Source: Blepharisma japonicum (Eukaryota; Ciliophora; Heterotrichea; Heterotrichida; Blepharismidae). Taken from it: 64,000 nt of DNA. Positions 1 through 9,874 of this stretch are shown in pieces. How positions within the stretch are numbered: position 1 is the first letter of the stretch; the number at the start of each line of letters is the position of its first letter. The translations under genes and the position numbers were made by a program. The DNA is taken from NCBI GenBank assembly GCA_949751835.1, contig CATKHK010000004.1, positions 793,038 through 857,037 of the forward strand. Direction: 5' to 3'. The notes beneath the pieces are model-generated. The model had not been told where the DNA came from and ran no database searches. It saw only the letters and a program-made list of their open reading frames with translations.

Positions 1-579
1 AGAATGCTTATATGTAAAAGTCAAATTTTTTCGGATGCATAAATTTGAAGATTTTTGAATTTCTTACTATAGGTAACTTTAATTAATTTCCATGCACCTT
101 CAATTTAGCTTTGTTTACGAGATAAGATCAATAATATTGTATCTATAATTAAATATGAATTTAAAGTTTGAATTTTATGAAAGTTTAAGCTAATCAGGTA
201 AATTTCTATTATTTATGCTTATTTATATCTTAAATTGCAAATATTCCATTCTATCATTAAAAAAGTTCATTAATTGTGTGAACCGAGCATTGGCAACGAA
301 AACAAATAGCTAAATAAAATAATTGCTCAGAACTGATCAAATATTGAGTTTAATAAAACTATTTTAACATGTATTATTTCTTTTACTATTATTCATTTTA
401 AGTTTGATTTTACTTGAGGTTCACTTTTATAGTAAATTATATTAGACAATTATATAAAATCTAATTAAACAGTCTGCTAAATTTTTAAAATAATTTGAAG
501 GGGCATAAACAAATAGAAAATAAGAATATTTGCTATGATTGCTATATAATTTCCCCTTTATATCACAAAATTTCAAAAA
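1..579. other. AT-rich non-coding stretch
   Basis: No open frame of coding character is seen on either strand when TGA is read as Trp; TAA and TAG are dense in all frames. There is no telomere repeat, so the chromosome continues to the left. The last part is the presumed 5' flank of the plus-strand gene starting at 580. Confidence 0.6.
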
Positions 580-2070
580 ATGGAATTCCGCAGTAGCTAC
601 GGAGAATTTAGCCCATCTCGCGCAACACAAAAATCTCTCGGAATAATTAAAGAAGAAGAGGAAGAAGACGACGAGACCCGTCGCGACCTACACCCTCCTC
701 AGCGTAATGAAGGCAGCAAATCTCCATCTCGATTTATAGCTCATTCTGAAGATGGCCATTCCGAAAGTGCAGCAGCCGAAGAATCCCCAGTATCAGCTTC
801 ATCCTCGTCAAACTCCCCAGTTTTTCGACGTGCAAAGCGATCAAACTCTATCAAAAATTTTGTCCCTTCTATGGAATTCCCAGTTCTCGTGAGAGGAATT
901 GACATGGATTCTCGAAAAACGTCAAATTTATCCTTCAAAGATGCAGACATTGGATTTCCTTTAAAAAAGCAAAATAATGAGAAAAATAGGTTTAGGCCAC
1001 AGAATAAAACAGAAATTGAAGTAATTTCAATACCCAGTTCAAGGAGTATCAAAACGGAAGAAAACACGATAAATTTTATTGAAAATGACTCATTTGAAGA
1101 AATTTCTGGGGATGAAAAAGGAGTTTCTCAGCAGCTTGAAGAGTCATATGGGATTAATGAAGCAATACCAGAGCTATTTAATACTGGGAATTTAAAAAGC
1201 ATGTTTGAAAGGCCATGCAAGCCTGAAGAAATGGTTTTTCTTGCTATTAATGATCAAAATTTGCAGCTGCCAGAAAATAAAGCTGCCTTTTGAAACAAAC
1301 TTGGGTATAAAGAGAAAAAGAATGACATGACACTTATGGAAGTCGCGCTAAAAGAATGGGAAAAATTAGAAAAACAGAAAAATGGCCTATTAAAACAAAA
1401 TTTCGGGCTAAAAGCAGAATACGAGCATTTATTAAATCTCAAGAAAAAATGTATGGAAGACTACAGGACCATCAGAATGGATATAAAATCAGTGCTGAGC
1501 AAGATCACTGAACAAAATGTCCAAGGAGTTCTAAGATATGATGAACTAGGAGCCCATCTAGAAGACGAAAAACTCACTCAAGAAGAATTAATGAATGAAG
1601 AAGAAATAATAAAAAATCACTATTTAATGAAGCTAGAAAGGTCAAGAGAATACGAAGAAATGTGAATGATGAAAATCGAAGACTTAAGATTTGGACTGGT
1701 AAATACTATGAGTGAGAGAATAAGATCACAAGCAAAATGTGAAAAAAATCAAATTTTGATAAAAAAATTAAAAACTGAAGAAGAATTGCAGAGATTCCAA
1801 AAAGAACAGATAGAGCTTGGGCTTGAGATGCTAGGAAAAACACTTGAATTTTTTTCTGAGTCGCAAGAGCATGTTCATTTTAACGTAATTTGTAGTTAGA
1901 CTGCGTTTTGTGAAGCTTTGAAGAGACTGAGAGAAGCGAGCTTTGAGGCTATTGAAGCTGAAAAGCAGTTTGAAATGCAAGCAAATACAGATCCAAGAGA
2001 GCTCATTCCATATACGAGAGTGTCAGAAACTGGGCCTTCTAAAAAAGCAAACAGAATATCGATGCTTTAA
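580..2070 (+). CDS. coiled-coil protein, 491 aa, function unknown
   Basis: The frame opens at ATG 580 (context AAAAATGG) and runs through in-frame TGA at 1291 and 1663, read as Trp. One 15-nt phase-0 intron lies at 1885-1899 and the frame ends at TAA 2068-2070. The first ~240 residues are low-complexity: an acidic EEEEEDDE run near residue 26, Ser-rich segments and basic patches, typical of disordered sequence. From about residue 250 to 435 the protein is Lys/Glu/Leu-rich with heptad spacing (for example LMEVALKEWEKLEKQ), so a long coiled coil is likely. The C-terminus after the intron is short and basic. I recognise no catalytic or named domain. A cytoskeletal or basal-body role is possible, but only because of the coiled coil. 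Confidence 0.85.
1885..1899 (+). other. 15-nt spliceosomal intron
   Basis: GTAATTTGTAGTTAG. It contains an in-frame TAG; its removal restores 56 more codons of open frame. Phase 0, A at position 10. Confidence 0.85.
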
Positions 2071-2473
2071 GATATTTAATCATGATAATGCTAAAAATTA
2101 TTTTACAGCCAATCAAGAAGTATCACAAGTTTTCTTATAAATAATACATTAAGCAATGTTTATTTTTTAAATAGGCTGAGATATTCCTTTATTAATTCTT
2201 TTTATAATGCAGATCTTACTTATTATTAAAAGCGCAGATGCATGCTTAAAATTAAAGAAAAAAATGTTTAATAAGAAGCGGGTTCACTTTTTATTAAAGA
2301 GTCAGTCACCAATTTGAGTCATAAAGTATTTATCTAGCCAAAATTATTAACTTACTAGAATGCATCTTCTATCAAGCAGATATCAATATCCTTAATAAAA
2401 TTTTTTCTGGTGATTATTTTTAAACCATCTTATTATTTTATTATAATTATCAATTTGGCATTTCCTGCTTAAA
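2071..2473. other. AT-rich intergenic
   Basis: Spacer between two tandem plus-strand genes. Nothing coding or structured is evident. Confidence 0.5.
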
Positions 2474-2803
2474 ATGAACATGAAAAATGCAAAAACGATG
2501 AAACTCCCAACTGTATTCCTAACTTAGCCTAAGCAAATCAAAGAAAGATTAGAAAAAGCAAGGAAACTGCGGCTACAAACAAAAGGTTGCTTACAAGCAT
2601 CTCTAGAAAAAGACTCCACAAATAAGTCAACTATTTCTATTACATTAAGCATTGATAATCCAGCTGAAATATCAATCGAATCTACTCCAAAACACACAAA
2701 AGACTCCTCATTTTTTAAACTACTTCTAAAAAGGCTTTGTAAATGGGACTGCTTCTCAAACTCAAATGAAAATGCAAGATCTGACTTCAAGGCCAGATTT
2801 TAG
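2474..2803 (+). CDS. small hypothetical protein, 104 aa, one intron
   Basis: ATG 2474 opens a 13-codon first exon (starting MNMKNAK). A 15-nt intron at 2513-2527 follows, then 91 codons to TAG 2801-2803. After splicing the frame is clean and codon composition looks like neighbouring genes, whereas without splicing it stops at once. The product is basic. It has a predicted helical start (PKQIKERLEKARKLRLQ), a Thr/Ser/Ile-rich middle and a C-terminal stretch with Lys, Phe and two Cys. No domain is recognised. It converges on CFAP418, whose stop is 277 bp away. Confidence 0.6.
2513..2527 (+). other. 15-nt spliceosomal intron
   Basis: GTATTCCTAACTTAG, phase 0, A at position 10. Its TAG would otherwise end the frame. 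Confidence 0.75.
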
Positions 2804-3079
2804 CTTTTTTCTAGAATTCTTTTTAAAATTACACATTTAGGATTCTAACTTTTATATATAAGAAACAATAACACAAAAATTAGTGGATACTATTTACAAT
2901 GGTCCTAAAAAACAAAATTATAATAAAAAAACTCATAAAATCATGAGATTATTTTTATATAGCAATATTAATGCATGTTTTTCAGTTTTATGCCAATTTA
3001 ATTTTTAGAACATTTAGTTTCTTTATTTATTGTGATCAAATTTTGAATTATATTAAGTTTTCTGCGGCATCTCCGTCCC

Positions 3080-3637
3080 TTAATTACCTAAATGTCCTCC
3101 ACATACCCACTGATTATCTCTCAGCACGACAGGCTCATTTACATTTCGCCACTGGCATTGGCAAAAATATGCACAAAAGCCATTAGCATCTGCAAGTGCA
3201 GGCTGAAGCATGTCATCTCTTGAATAATTATTTCTGAAAAACAAATAATTACACCCATCTTTCCAGATTTTATTTTGATACCTCTTGACTGATAAATCGC
3301 ATTTTGTGCATCTCATTTTATTGCAGCACCTCAAAGAAGCTGAGCTAAAACAAATACCAACTTCTAAATTGCTTCCGCCTATACAGAGAGGATAACACTT
3401 CTGCAGCCTATTTGAGTTTGAAACTGGGATTTGGTAGCTAGGCACATAAGCCGGCTTTTCTGGCTCAGGAGAGTCAATATCATTTACAAGATCAAGCAAA
3501 TCGTCAATTTCTCGATGCGAGGATTTATTTTTCTTTGTTTGGACAGCAAGAGGCTGCTGATTTCGCGTTTGGACTGGCTGAGGATGTTCGTCAATGTCAT
3601 TAAGTTCATCTAAGAGGTCATCGAGTTTTGATCTCAT
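3080..3637 (-). CDS. CFAP418: CFAP418 (C8orf37) homologue, 185 aa
   Basis: The C-terminal half carries the conserved CFAP418 signature: paired cysteines (CCNKMRCTKC), then DGCNYLFFRNN and CAYFCQCQWRNV, ending in WVCGGH. The human protein has the same order (RCTSCDF, CDYLFFRNN, ACQCSWR, WVCGKH). The N-terminus MRSKLDDLLDELNDID matches the acidic MAEDLDELLDEVE start of the vertebrate protein, so I place the start at 3637 rather than at the upstream ATG 3676, which adds 13 unconserved residues. A second LDDLLD-like motif follows near residue 45. The family is associated with cilia and photoreceptors (human cone-rod dystrophy and Bardet-Biedl-like disease). Its molecular role is unsettled. The neighbours TTC12 and a SHIPPO protein are also ciliary. 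Confidence 0.9.
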   Translation of the reverse strand: MRSKLDDLLDELNDIDEHPQPVQTRNQQPLAVQTKKNKSSHREIDDLLDLVNDIDSPEPEKPAYVPSYQIPVSNSNRLQKCYPLCIGGSNLEVGICFSSASLRCCNKMRCTKCDLSVKRYQNKIWKDGCNYLFFRNNYSRDDMLQPALADANGFCAYFCQCQWRNVNEPVVLRDNQWVCGGHLGN

Positions 3638-3731
3638 TTTTAAATTATTGATTTTTTGAATAAAAGTTTGGCACAATTTTAATAAAAATTAGAATAAAAT
3701 TAAGAGCAGATTTTTACAATGTGTAAGATAA

Positions 3732-4484
3732 TTAATTAATTGGGGGAGGAAGTGAAGGACGTATAGGTGGTGGAGGCGGTGGTGGTGGAAATGATCTTGA
3801 CTGACTTGGTATTGGTGGAGGCATAGAATTTTGAGGGACCTGCGGAGCTTTATAAGCTCCAGTCCACATAGGTCTATTATAAGGCCGATTAGCCGCTAAA
3901 ATCCTTTCAGCCATAGACCCAAATTTTTCTCTTTTCGAGTCTCTTTTATACGCATAAGTCACTGTAATTGGCCTATTACACAAGAATTGTCCATTCATAG
4001 ACTGTATCGCCCCATCTGAGCTTTCAAAATTATCAAAACTTACAAATCCATACCTATGTGAAGTCCCAGTCATATTATCTCTATTAATCCTCGCTGAAAT
4101 CACATTTCCAAATATCGAAAAAGTCTCGAAAAGCTTTTTTTCGTCCACTTCTTCATCTAAGTTTCCCACAAAAATATTTGCCCCAATGTCTTGGCTCTTT
4201 TTGTCCTGAGAAGCCTTATTAGCTTTTATAGGTTTTCCATATAATTTGATCATATGCATAATTTTGATAGCATAATCCGCGTCTTCTTCATTGCGAAATT
4301 CTACGAAGCCGTATCCTTGATGCTCATTAGAGGTCTTGTCTCGAGGCATGTGGACGTTTACAACAGGGCCGCATTGGATGAAAAGTTCTCATAAGAGCTC
4401 TTCATGGACTCTTTGGTCTAGATTTCCTACATAAATTGTCGCATCTTGATTCCTCTCATAAATTGGTGTTAGATTAGAAGTCAT
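3732..4484 (-). CDS. SF3B4: splicing factor 3B subunit 4, 250 aa
   Basis: Two RRM domains are followed by a Pro-rich tail, as in SF3B4/SAP49/Hsh49 of the U2 snRNP SF3b complex. RRM1 starts [17 protein letters not shown] and contains HQGYGFVEF as RNP1. RRM2 has [16 protein letters not shown] and RYGFVSF. The C-terminus is short, with a Pro8 run. The conserved Trp in [12 protein letters not shown] is encoded by TGA at 4389-4391, direct evidence for UGA=Trp. The start at 4484 matches the family N-terminus. Human SF3B4 (424 aa) has a much longer Pro/Gly tail, so this is a compact version. The start codon lies only two bases downstream of the TTC12 stop on the same strand. Confidence 0.95.
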
Positions 4485-4486
4485 AT

Positions 4487-6823
4487 TTATTTATTATCTA
4501 GATGCCCTATGACACTATTCAAAATCTCAAAGCCATGGAACCTTCGCAGCTCCTCTTTGGTTTCTTCATTATTCGCTAATTTTGATAGCCCAATCGCTAC
4601 ATTTTTTCTTGCAGGGCCTAGTTTTTCTTTAATTACAGAGACAAATCCTTCAATTAATGGCATAAATTGAGTAGAAGTACTAGGTATTTTATCAGCAATT
4701 TTCCCGACGCATAAGCCTAAATTTCCCATCCTATCGTCAATTTTTTTTCCTGATAAAAATTCTGCTACTGATTTTTGTGTGATTTCTAATATTTTTGGGA
4801 TAGGAATGGCTCTGCAGAAATTATACTGAGAAGAGCCAATAGTAATTATTTTAACTGAAATATCAATTGTATCAGGGTTTTCTAGAGCTCTGAAAATCAA
4901 TTCCATAACAGAAGAATTTTGACAGACTGTGTCAGAAAGCTCTGGCTTTGCGAATAAAAGTCTAAATAATAGTAAAAATGACCTATAAGTAATGCTTTGT
5001 ATTCCTGTCTGAAGGTTTATAAGTCTTATTACTCCACTAATGAATTCTTGATAGAATTCTTCTAGTTTTTCCAATGGCGCTGGCAATGTTGCACAGTTTA
5101 TTAAGAATCCTAAAGCGTTTTCTATTTGTAAAGAATTTGTGCCATTGTTAATTATTTCATTGCAAACAGTCATCAGACGGTGCTGGCCCATGCACAAAGA
5201 TTTTATTTTCTGATCTGCAGCTAAATTGCACAACATACCTGTAGCTTCTCGCAGGCTTTCTGGGTTATCTAATAACCTTTGAAAGGCCGGGTAAAAGCTA
5301 TTCCATTGATGCCTTACAATAGCTTTGATGTTTCCTGGGTTTGGCTTTCTTTCAAAGGAGCTTTTATAGGTAGACAAACTTAAATTTGTAATAATTGGTG
5401 AAAAAGATTTTGATGGCCTTTTAATAAATATCTCCACAGCATATCGGCAGAACTTCTTCCCTTTAGTCGTAGCTGAATGTTTTGCAATTTCTTCCCTAAT
5501 TACTTTATTCTCTATAACCAAGCACAAAATCTTTGACAGTCTATGGAAAATTTCATCATTAATATACTTATCAATACTTTCCAGCATCACAATTGCCCCA
5601 ATTCTTTTTTTATCATAAACCTTCGCAATAATTGGTTCCAGCTGTGCATATTTATTTTCATCACTCATCAAAAACTCCAATAACTTTAACGCCTCAATGT
5701 CTTTACTTTCCAAAATCCTTTTAAAAAGCACGATATACCCTCCACTCTGCCTAAAACCCAATATTTTTTCATCAGAATTAAGCTGCTCAATAATGGCTTC
5801 TGCTGACTGTATTTCCTCAACCTTTATTTCTTCTAGTTCTTGTCCAGCTATATTAGCCTCTTCTCTACACATATTTAAAATCCTTTCAATTTCTTCATCA
5901 TCTTTTAAATCCAAGGCTTGTGTTAAATCTTTTATTGCTTCAGTATATTTTTTCTGCAGCCTTAAAGCTTCTCCTCTTCTAATTAATGCTTTGAAGCAGA
6001 CGTCTTTGCTCTTTTCGTAGCCGTCTTCAAAAACTTCGTAATAGTCCAGGACTCGTGAGCAATCTTTTATGGCTCCTTCATAGTCTTCTATTTTGATTCT
6101 TGCTATTGCTGAATTTGTGTAGAGAATCATCCAGTCTTTTTTGACGTTCTGGGCTTCCTCGTATTTTAAGATTGCATTATTGTATTTTCCTTCTTTAAAA
6201 AAAGCATTTCCTTGCTCCCTCAGCTCTGTCGCAATGGCTAATTCTTGCTTTCTTTTTTCTGCCCTTTCTTTCATGTCCTGTTCTAGAGCTTTAAAATTTG
6301 GATCATTATCAGGAGGGATGAACTCAGGCTCAGCTTCTTCTTCGTAGTCATCAAAATAGTCCCATTTCTTATAATTCGTTGCTGTTCTTTTATATAGCAT
6401 TGCTTGGGTTTTTTGCCAGTTTTCCCAGCGGACTTTTTTTTCTGCCTTTTCTGCGCGTTCTTTTTTAAGCTCTTCTACCTTGGATAAAAGGTCTTGCTTT
6501 CTCTTTTCACTTGATATGCATTTCCTGCCGCATACATAGCACATTTCTCGCTCTCTCTCGAATTCACGCTGGCAATTAGTACAATAGGATTTATATGTGT
6601 CAAATTTTATGCCTTTGCCTTTTTTGCCTCGTTTTTTTTCTTCTTCAGCTTTTTGTTTTTCTTCAAGCTCTCTAGCAATTTTTTGGGCTTCCAGGGCTTT
6701 TTGTTGTTCTTCAGATTTTTTGATTTGTTCAACGTCAATGTCGCCTTTTATGATGCCTTCGACTTCAGATGAGACATACTCGATGTCTCGAAGAAATTCA
6801 TCAAGCTCTTTTTCATTGAACAT
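4487..6823 (-). CDS. TTC12: TTC12-like TPR/ARM dynein-assembly factor, 778 aa
   Basis: The N-terminus (DEFLRDIEYVSSEVEGII) resembles TTC12 (LQKFLKNVDEISNLI). A charged helix follows, then a CxxC...CxxC zinc ribbon (Cys 81, 84, 95, 98) which I do not recall in the human protein. TPR units lie at about residues 200-310 (ELREQGNAFFKEGKYNNAI, ILYTNSAIARIKIEDYEGAI, EALRLQKKYTEAIKDLTQAL). The rest is helical, ARM-like, ending in GLSKLANNEE. TTC12 acts in the cytoplasm in preassembly of axonemal dynein arms. UNC45-type TPR/ARM co-chaperones have similar architecture and are the main alternative, but they carry a UCS domain that I do not recognise here. The frame is continuous and contains no TGA. 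Confidence 0.8.
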   Translation of the reverse strand: MFNEKELDEFLRDIEYVSSEVEGIIKGDIDVEQIKKSEEQQKALEAQKIARELEEKQKAEEEKKRGKKGKGIKFDTYKSYCTNCQREFEREREMCYVCGRKCISSEKRKQDLLSKVEELKKERAEKAEKKVRWENWQKTQAMLYKRTATNYKKWDYFDDYEEEAEPEFIPPDNDPNFKALEQDMKERAEKRKQELAIATELREQGNAFFKEGKYNNAILKYEEAQNVKKDWMILYTNSAIARIKIEDYEGAIKDCSRVLDYYEVFEDGYEKSKDVCFKALIRRGEALRLQKKYTEAIKDLTQALDLKDDEEIERILNMCREEANIAGQELEEIKVEEIQSAEAIIEQLNSDEKILGFRQSGGYIVLFKRILESKDIEALKLLEFLMSDENKYAQLEPIIAKVYDKKRIGAIVMLESIDKYINDEIFHRLSKILCLVIENKVIREEIAKHSATTKGKKFCRYAVEIFIKRPSKSFSPIITNLSLSTYKSSFERKPNPGNIKAIVRHQWNSFYPAFQRLLDNPESLREATGMLCNLAADQKIKSLCMGQHRLMTVCNEIINNGTNSLQIENALGFLINCATLPAPLEKLEEFYQEFISGVIRLINLQTGIQSITYRSFLLLFRLLFAKPELSDTVCQNSSVMELIFRALENPDTIDISVKIITIGSSQYNFCRAIPIPKILEITQKSVAEFLSGKKIDDRMGNLGLCVGKIADKIPSTSTQFMPLIEGFVSVIKEKLGPARKNVAIGLSKLANNEETKEELRRFHGFEILNSVIGHLDNK

Positions 6824-6975
6824 TTTCTGAAAAATAATTATGGAATAATAAGTTTAGCTTATTTATAAAGGTTATAATTTTAAAACTAATAATAAATAAT
6901 TTAAATTTTAAGCTATTATATTTTATAAAATTTGAGTTAATTTGTATTAGAACACTCTGTTTAGATAAAAATATC

Positions 6976-7899
6976 ATGGAATACCAACCATCTCAAAAGC
7001 AAGAGAAACATTCAATCGAAGAACTTTATAAAATCACACGTGGCCAAAAAGATGAGTGGGGGATAGAAGGCTACCGAGTCCCAACTGAAAACAACCTTTA
7101 TTTAACTCGAGAGCACGCATTCCCAAAAAGTCCAAGAGCTGATTCATATGCAATTGCGAAAAAACGGGCAACTGAGCCAGATCCAACGAAATATACGTTG
7201 GAGTACAAAGAAGCAAGCAAAATGAATTGGGAAAAGTCCAATGGAAAATTTTTATATTCAAAACGTGAAACAGTTATTGATGAAGTAATGAGAAAAAGTG
7301 CATCAATGCCAGGTCCAGGCGCTTTCTGGCCTAAACCCACTTCTAAAAAAGCAAAAAAGCCAGAAGTGCCTACAGGTCACGTCGCACTTGGGAAGTTTTT
7401 GTAATTTTTATATAGATCAGGAGAAAGGCTCAGCTTTCTGACAACAACAGAGTTTTATGCTGAAGAAACCCCTTGCAGCTGGGCTTATAATCCACATAAA
7501 ACTGAAATAAATAAAGAGCACGGATGGGCAAAACCAAAGGACAAAAGAGCAGCTACTGAGCAAGAACTAAAAGCCAGAGAGCGTGGACCTGGAAAATACT
7601 CAATTGATAAGCCAATCAAATTTGTGACACAAAGAGAACCTTTGTATTCGTTCCCCAAAGACAACCCACCCAATGCAATAGAGCTAAAAGGCCACCAAAC
7701 TAAAAATTTCCCAGGCGTTGGCACTTATAAAGAGATTGACAACGGGTATAAAGTGATTACCAAAAAAGGCTTAACTGCAAGAATATTCAATTATAAAGTG
7801 ACAAGAACCACAGACGCACATATAAAAAGCAAGCAGTGGGTTCCTGGGCCTGGAACTTATGATTGGCCACCTAATAAGCTTGATAAGAAAAAAGAATAA
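6976..7899 (+). CDS. SHIPPO/STPGR-repeat ciliary protein, 302 aa
   Basis: Exon 1 (6976-7400) is joined across a 15-nt intron to exon 2 (7416-7899). The spliced protein has several PGPG-type motifs spaced tens of residues apart: MPGPGAFWPKP, RGPGKYSIDKP, FPGVGTYKEI and VPGPGTYDWPP. This is the STPGR/SHIPPO pattern of ODF3/CIMAP proteins that bind axonemal microtubules, including inner junctions. The length is close to that of ODF3 (about 250 aa). It is divergently transcribed from TTC12 across 152 bp, which may hold a shared promoter for two ciliary genes. No catalytic residues are expected. Confidence 0.82.
7401..7415 (+). other. 15-nt spliceosomal intron
   Basis: GTAATTTTTATATAG, phase 2, A at position 10. 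Without splicing the frame stops at once; with it the STPGR repeats continue. Confidence 0.9.
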
Positions 7900-8059
7900 A
7901 AAATATCCCCAATTAATAAATTCTTTTAATTAAAATATGAAAATTCATTATTTTCTTCGGAAAATCCACATTAATTTTTCTTCTATCTCTTATTCATGTT
8001 GTAAATTTAAATCACCATCCTTTTTGATACATGACATACGAACAAATGGCTATATTAAT

Positions 8060-9874
8060 ATGTTAAGAAGTTTACGGCAGAGCATAGCTCTTGCTAAGAA
8101 AGCCTCATTGTTTGGCACCCAGCCTAGTCGAGGCTTATTTGGTTTAGGCAGTATCTATGACTCCTTGAAGGGACAATTTAAGCATGCTATCGAGCCAGGT
8201 CCTGGAAGACATAATACTCATACAATGGAAGCAACAGAGACCGAACTTTTCGACGAAGATGCTCACGAGGTCCAAGCCATGGTAACCAACAATCCTTTTG
8301 ATCTAGAAATCATGATGGGCGACACTAACCCTCTGCGCAACTTCGGCACCCTCGACAACCCAGTTCTGTTGTTCTCAGCCAATGTTGGCTGGCGATATGT
8401 GATGTGTGCAGGCGCCAACGACGAAGAAGAAGGTCTCCAGCACCAGGGCATCTGGTTCATCCTCAGAGAAGGACCGATCCACAGATGTCACTCTTGTGGC
8501 CAATGCTTTAAACTGATTAACTTAAAAGACGAGATCAGTGCTGAAAATGACTACTACTTGGAGCACTACATGCCAATTTTAGAAGAAGAGATGGGAGATG
8601 ACGACGATTTGGTCACCAGATGGTCCTTCCACAAGTTTGCTGAGCCTTATGCAGTTCTACATCCTCATCAGAACACCAATTATGCTTATATTTTGGTCAA
8701 CCCAGATGACCATGACAGAATTCTCACAGACCCAGCTTATAGGATGCAGAAACTCCATGAAGGCCATGAGAAGCTGACTGACCTCCACAAAGCTTTGATT
8801 AATGTAGAAAACCAGATCTTGTGGGAAAATGGCGGCTATTACCCTAAGTACAACTATACAGTCCAAGACTACGAGGATCTTATTACCTCTGAGCTCGCCA
8901 TTAGGAAGCTGGACAGGATTTTCCAAAAAGTCTCGCAGTTTGAAAAAAGAAGCATCTTAGAACCAATAGACCACGAAAGGAGAGAAAAAAGAATGCTTGA
9001 AAGGGCAGCTGAAAGGACAGGCAAAAACTACGTCTTTTATTTGCATACTAATGAGCTGGAGCAGCAGTTTAACGACTACTATCAGACTGATCTGGATCCT
9101 GAAGAAGAACTTCAAAACATGCAAGACGACTATGAAGACCTTGTCGCCTCAGGAATTTTCAACTTCAAGAACTACGAGTTCGTAGAAGAAGACTTGTATA
9201 ACCCTGTTCCAGTCGTTATGGGGACATATGAGAAGAAAATGTTCAGGTTCAAGCACAGAAAGTGGAATGACGACCCTGCAACTCACTTTATTAGAGAAAA
9301 TAGAATGATTAGAAGATATCTGGATAGACTCCAAAAAAAAGACCCTAAAGAGATAAACTATAAAGAAGCTGCAGAACAGGCCGAAGGAATGACCAGAGAA
9401 AACATTCTCAAGTCAGAAGGAATAAAAAAAACAATTTATGGAAAGGTTGATAATATCCAGAAATTCATTATGGATGAGGCTGTACAACAGTATAAAGATT
9501 ACTATGAAAGTGATGTAGAAGACTTAAAGGACTTTGATTATATGACCCCAGAAGATAAAGTCCAATTTGCAGGTGTGTTTAAGGACTATGCTAAGCCACT
9601 TGGAACTCAAAAATTAGTAGTAAAAGTGCCAAAAGAAGTGCAAGGAGCTACTTGGAGAGAACAATTGAGCAAGCAGATCAGTATTGTGAAGACTCAGATT
9701 GCTTCTTATAATGCAGGTAATCATAGAATCAACACTAATTTCAAGTATGCCAGTGGCACGCGTACTGTGAAGTCTATCAACCCAGAAACCTTGAAAGAAA
9801 TATTTGCAGATATTCATAAAATTGAGCCAACTGGAGAAACCGGAAAATTCGAAGATTCTCGTAAACTTCACTAA
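8060..9874 (+). CDS. COX5B: extended cytochrome c oxidase subunit 5B, 604 aa, mitochondrial
   Basis: Residues of about 60-150 align with COX5B. DEDAHEVQAMVTNNPFDLEI corresponds to the helical part, GTLDNPVLLFS to GTREDPNLVPS, and IWFILREGPIHRCHSCGQC to VWFWLHKGEAQRCPRCGAH. The N-terminus MLRSLRQSIALAKKASLF is basic and amphipathic, a mitochondrial presequence, so I start at ATG 8060. The frame is open from ATG 7937, but those 41 residues look untranslated. About 450 residues, acidic and rich in Tyr, Lys and Glu, follow the COX5B fold. Animal COX5B is about 130 aa; oversized complex IV subunits are known in ciliates. Of the four zinc cysteines, the second of the first pair is Gly (MCAG instead of CxC), while CHSC is kept. 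Codon use is more GC-rich than in neighbours, fitting high expression. Confidence 0.88.
   Translation: MLRSLRQSIALAKKASLFGTQPSRGLFGLGSIYDSLKGQFKHAIEPGPGRHNTHTMEATETELFDEDAHEVQAMVTNNPFDLEIMMGDTNPLRNFGTLDNPVLLFSANVGWRYVMCAGANDEEEGLQHQGIWFILREGPIHRCHSCGQCFKLINLKDEISAENDYYLEHYMPILEEEMGDDDDLVTRWSFHKFAEPYAVLHPHQNTNYAYILVNPDDHDRILTDPAYRMQKLHEGHEKLTDLHKALINVENQILWENGGYYPKYNYTVQDYEDLITSELAIRKLDRIFQKVSQFEKRSILEPIDHERREKRMLERAAERTGKNYVFYLHTNELEQQFNDYYQTDLDPEEELQNMQDDYEDLVASGIFNFKNYEFVEEDLYNPVPVVMGTYEKKMFRFKHRKWNDDPATHFIRENRMIRRYLDRLQKKDPKEINYKEAAEQAEGMTRENILKSEGIKKTIYGKVDNIQKFIMDEAVQQYKDYYESDVEDLKDFDYMTPEDKVQFAGVFKDYAKPLGTQKLVVKVPKEVQGATWREQLSKQISIVKTQIASYNAGNHRINTNFKYASGTRTVKSINPETLKEIFADIHKIEPTGETGKFEDSRKLH

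Noticed and set aside
3638-3676. Upstream ATG of CFAP418
   Set aside because: The conserved acidic N-terminal motif starts at the second Met; the 13 extra residues have no counterpart in the family.
7937-8059. Upstream ATG extending COX5B by 41 residues
   Set aside because: The extension is Cys/Ile/Ser-rich and unlike a presequence, whereas the residues after ATG 8060 form a good mitochondrial targeting signal.
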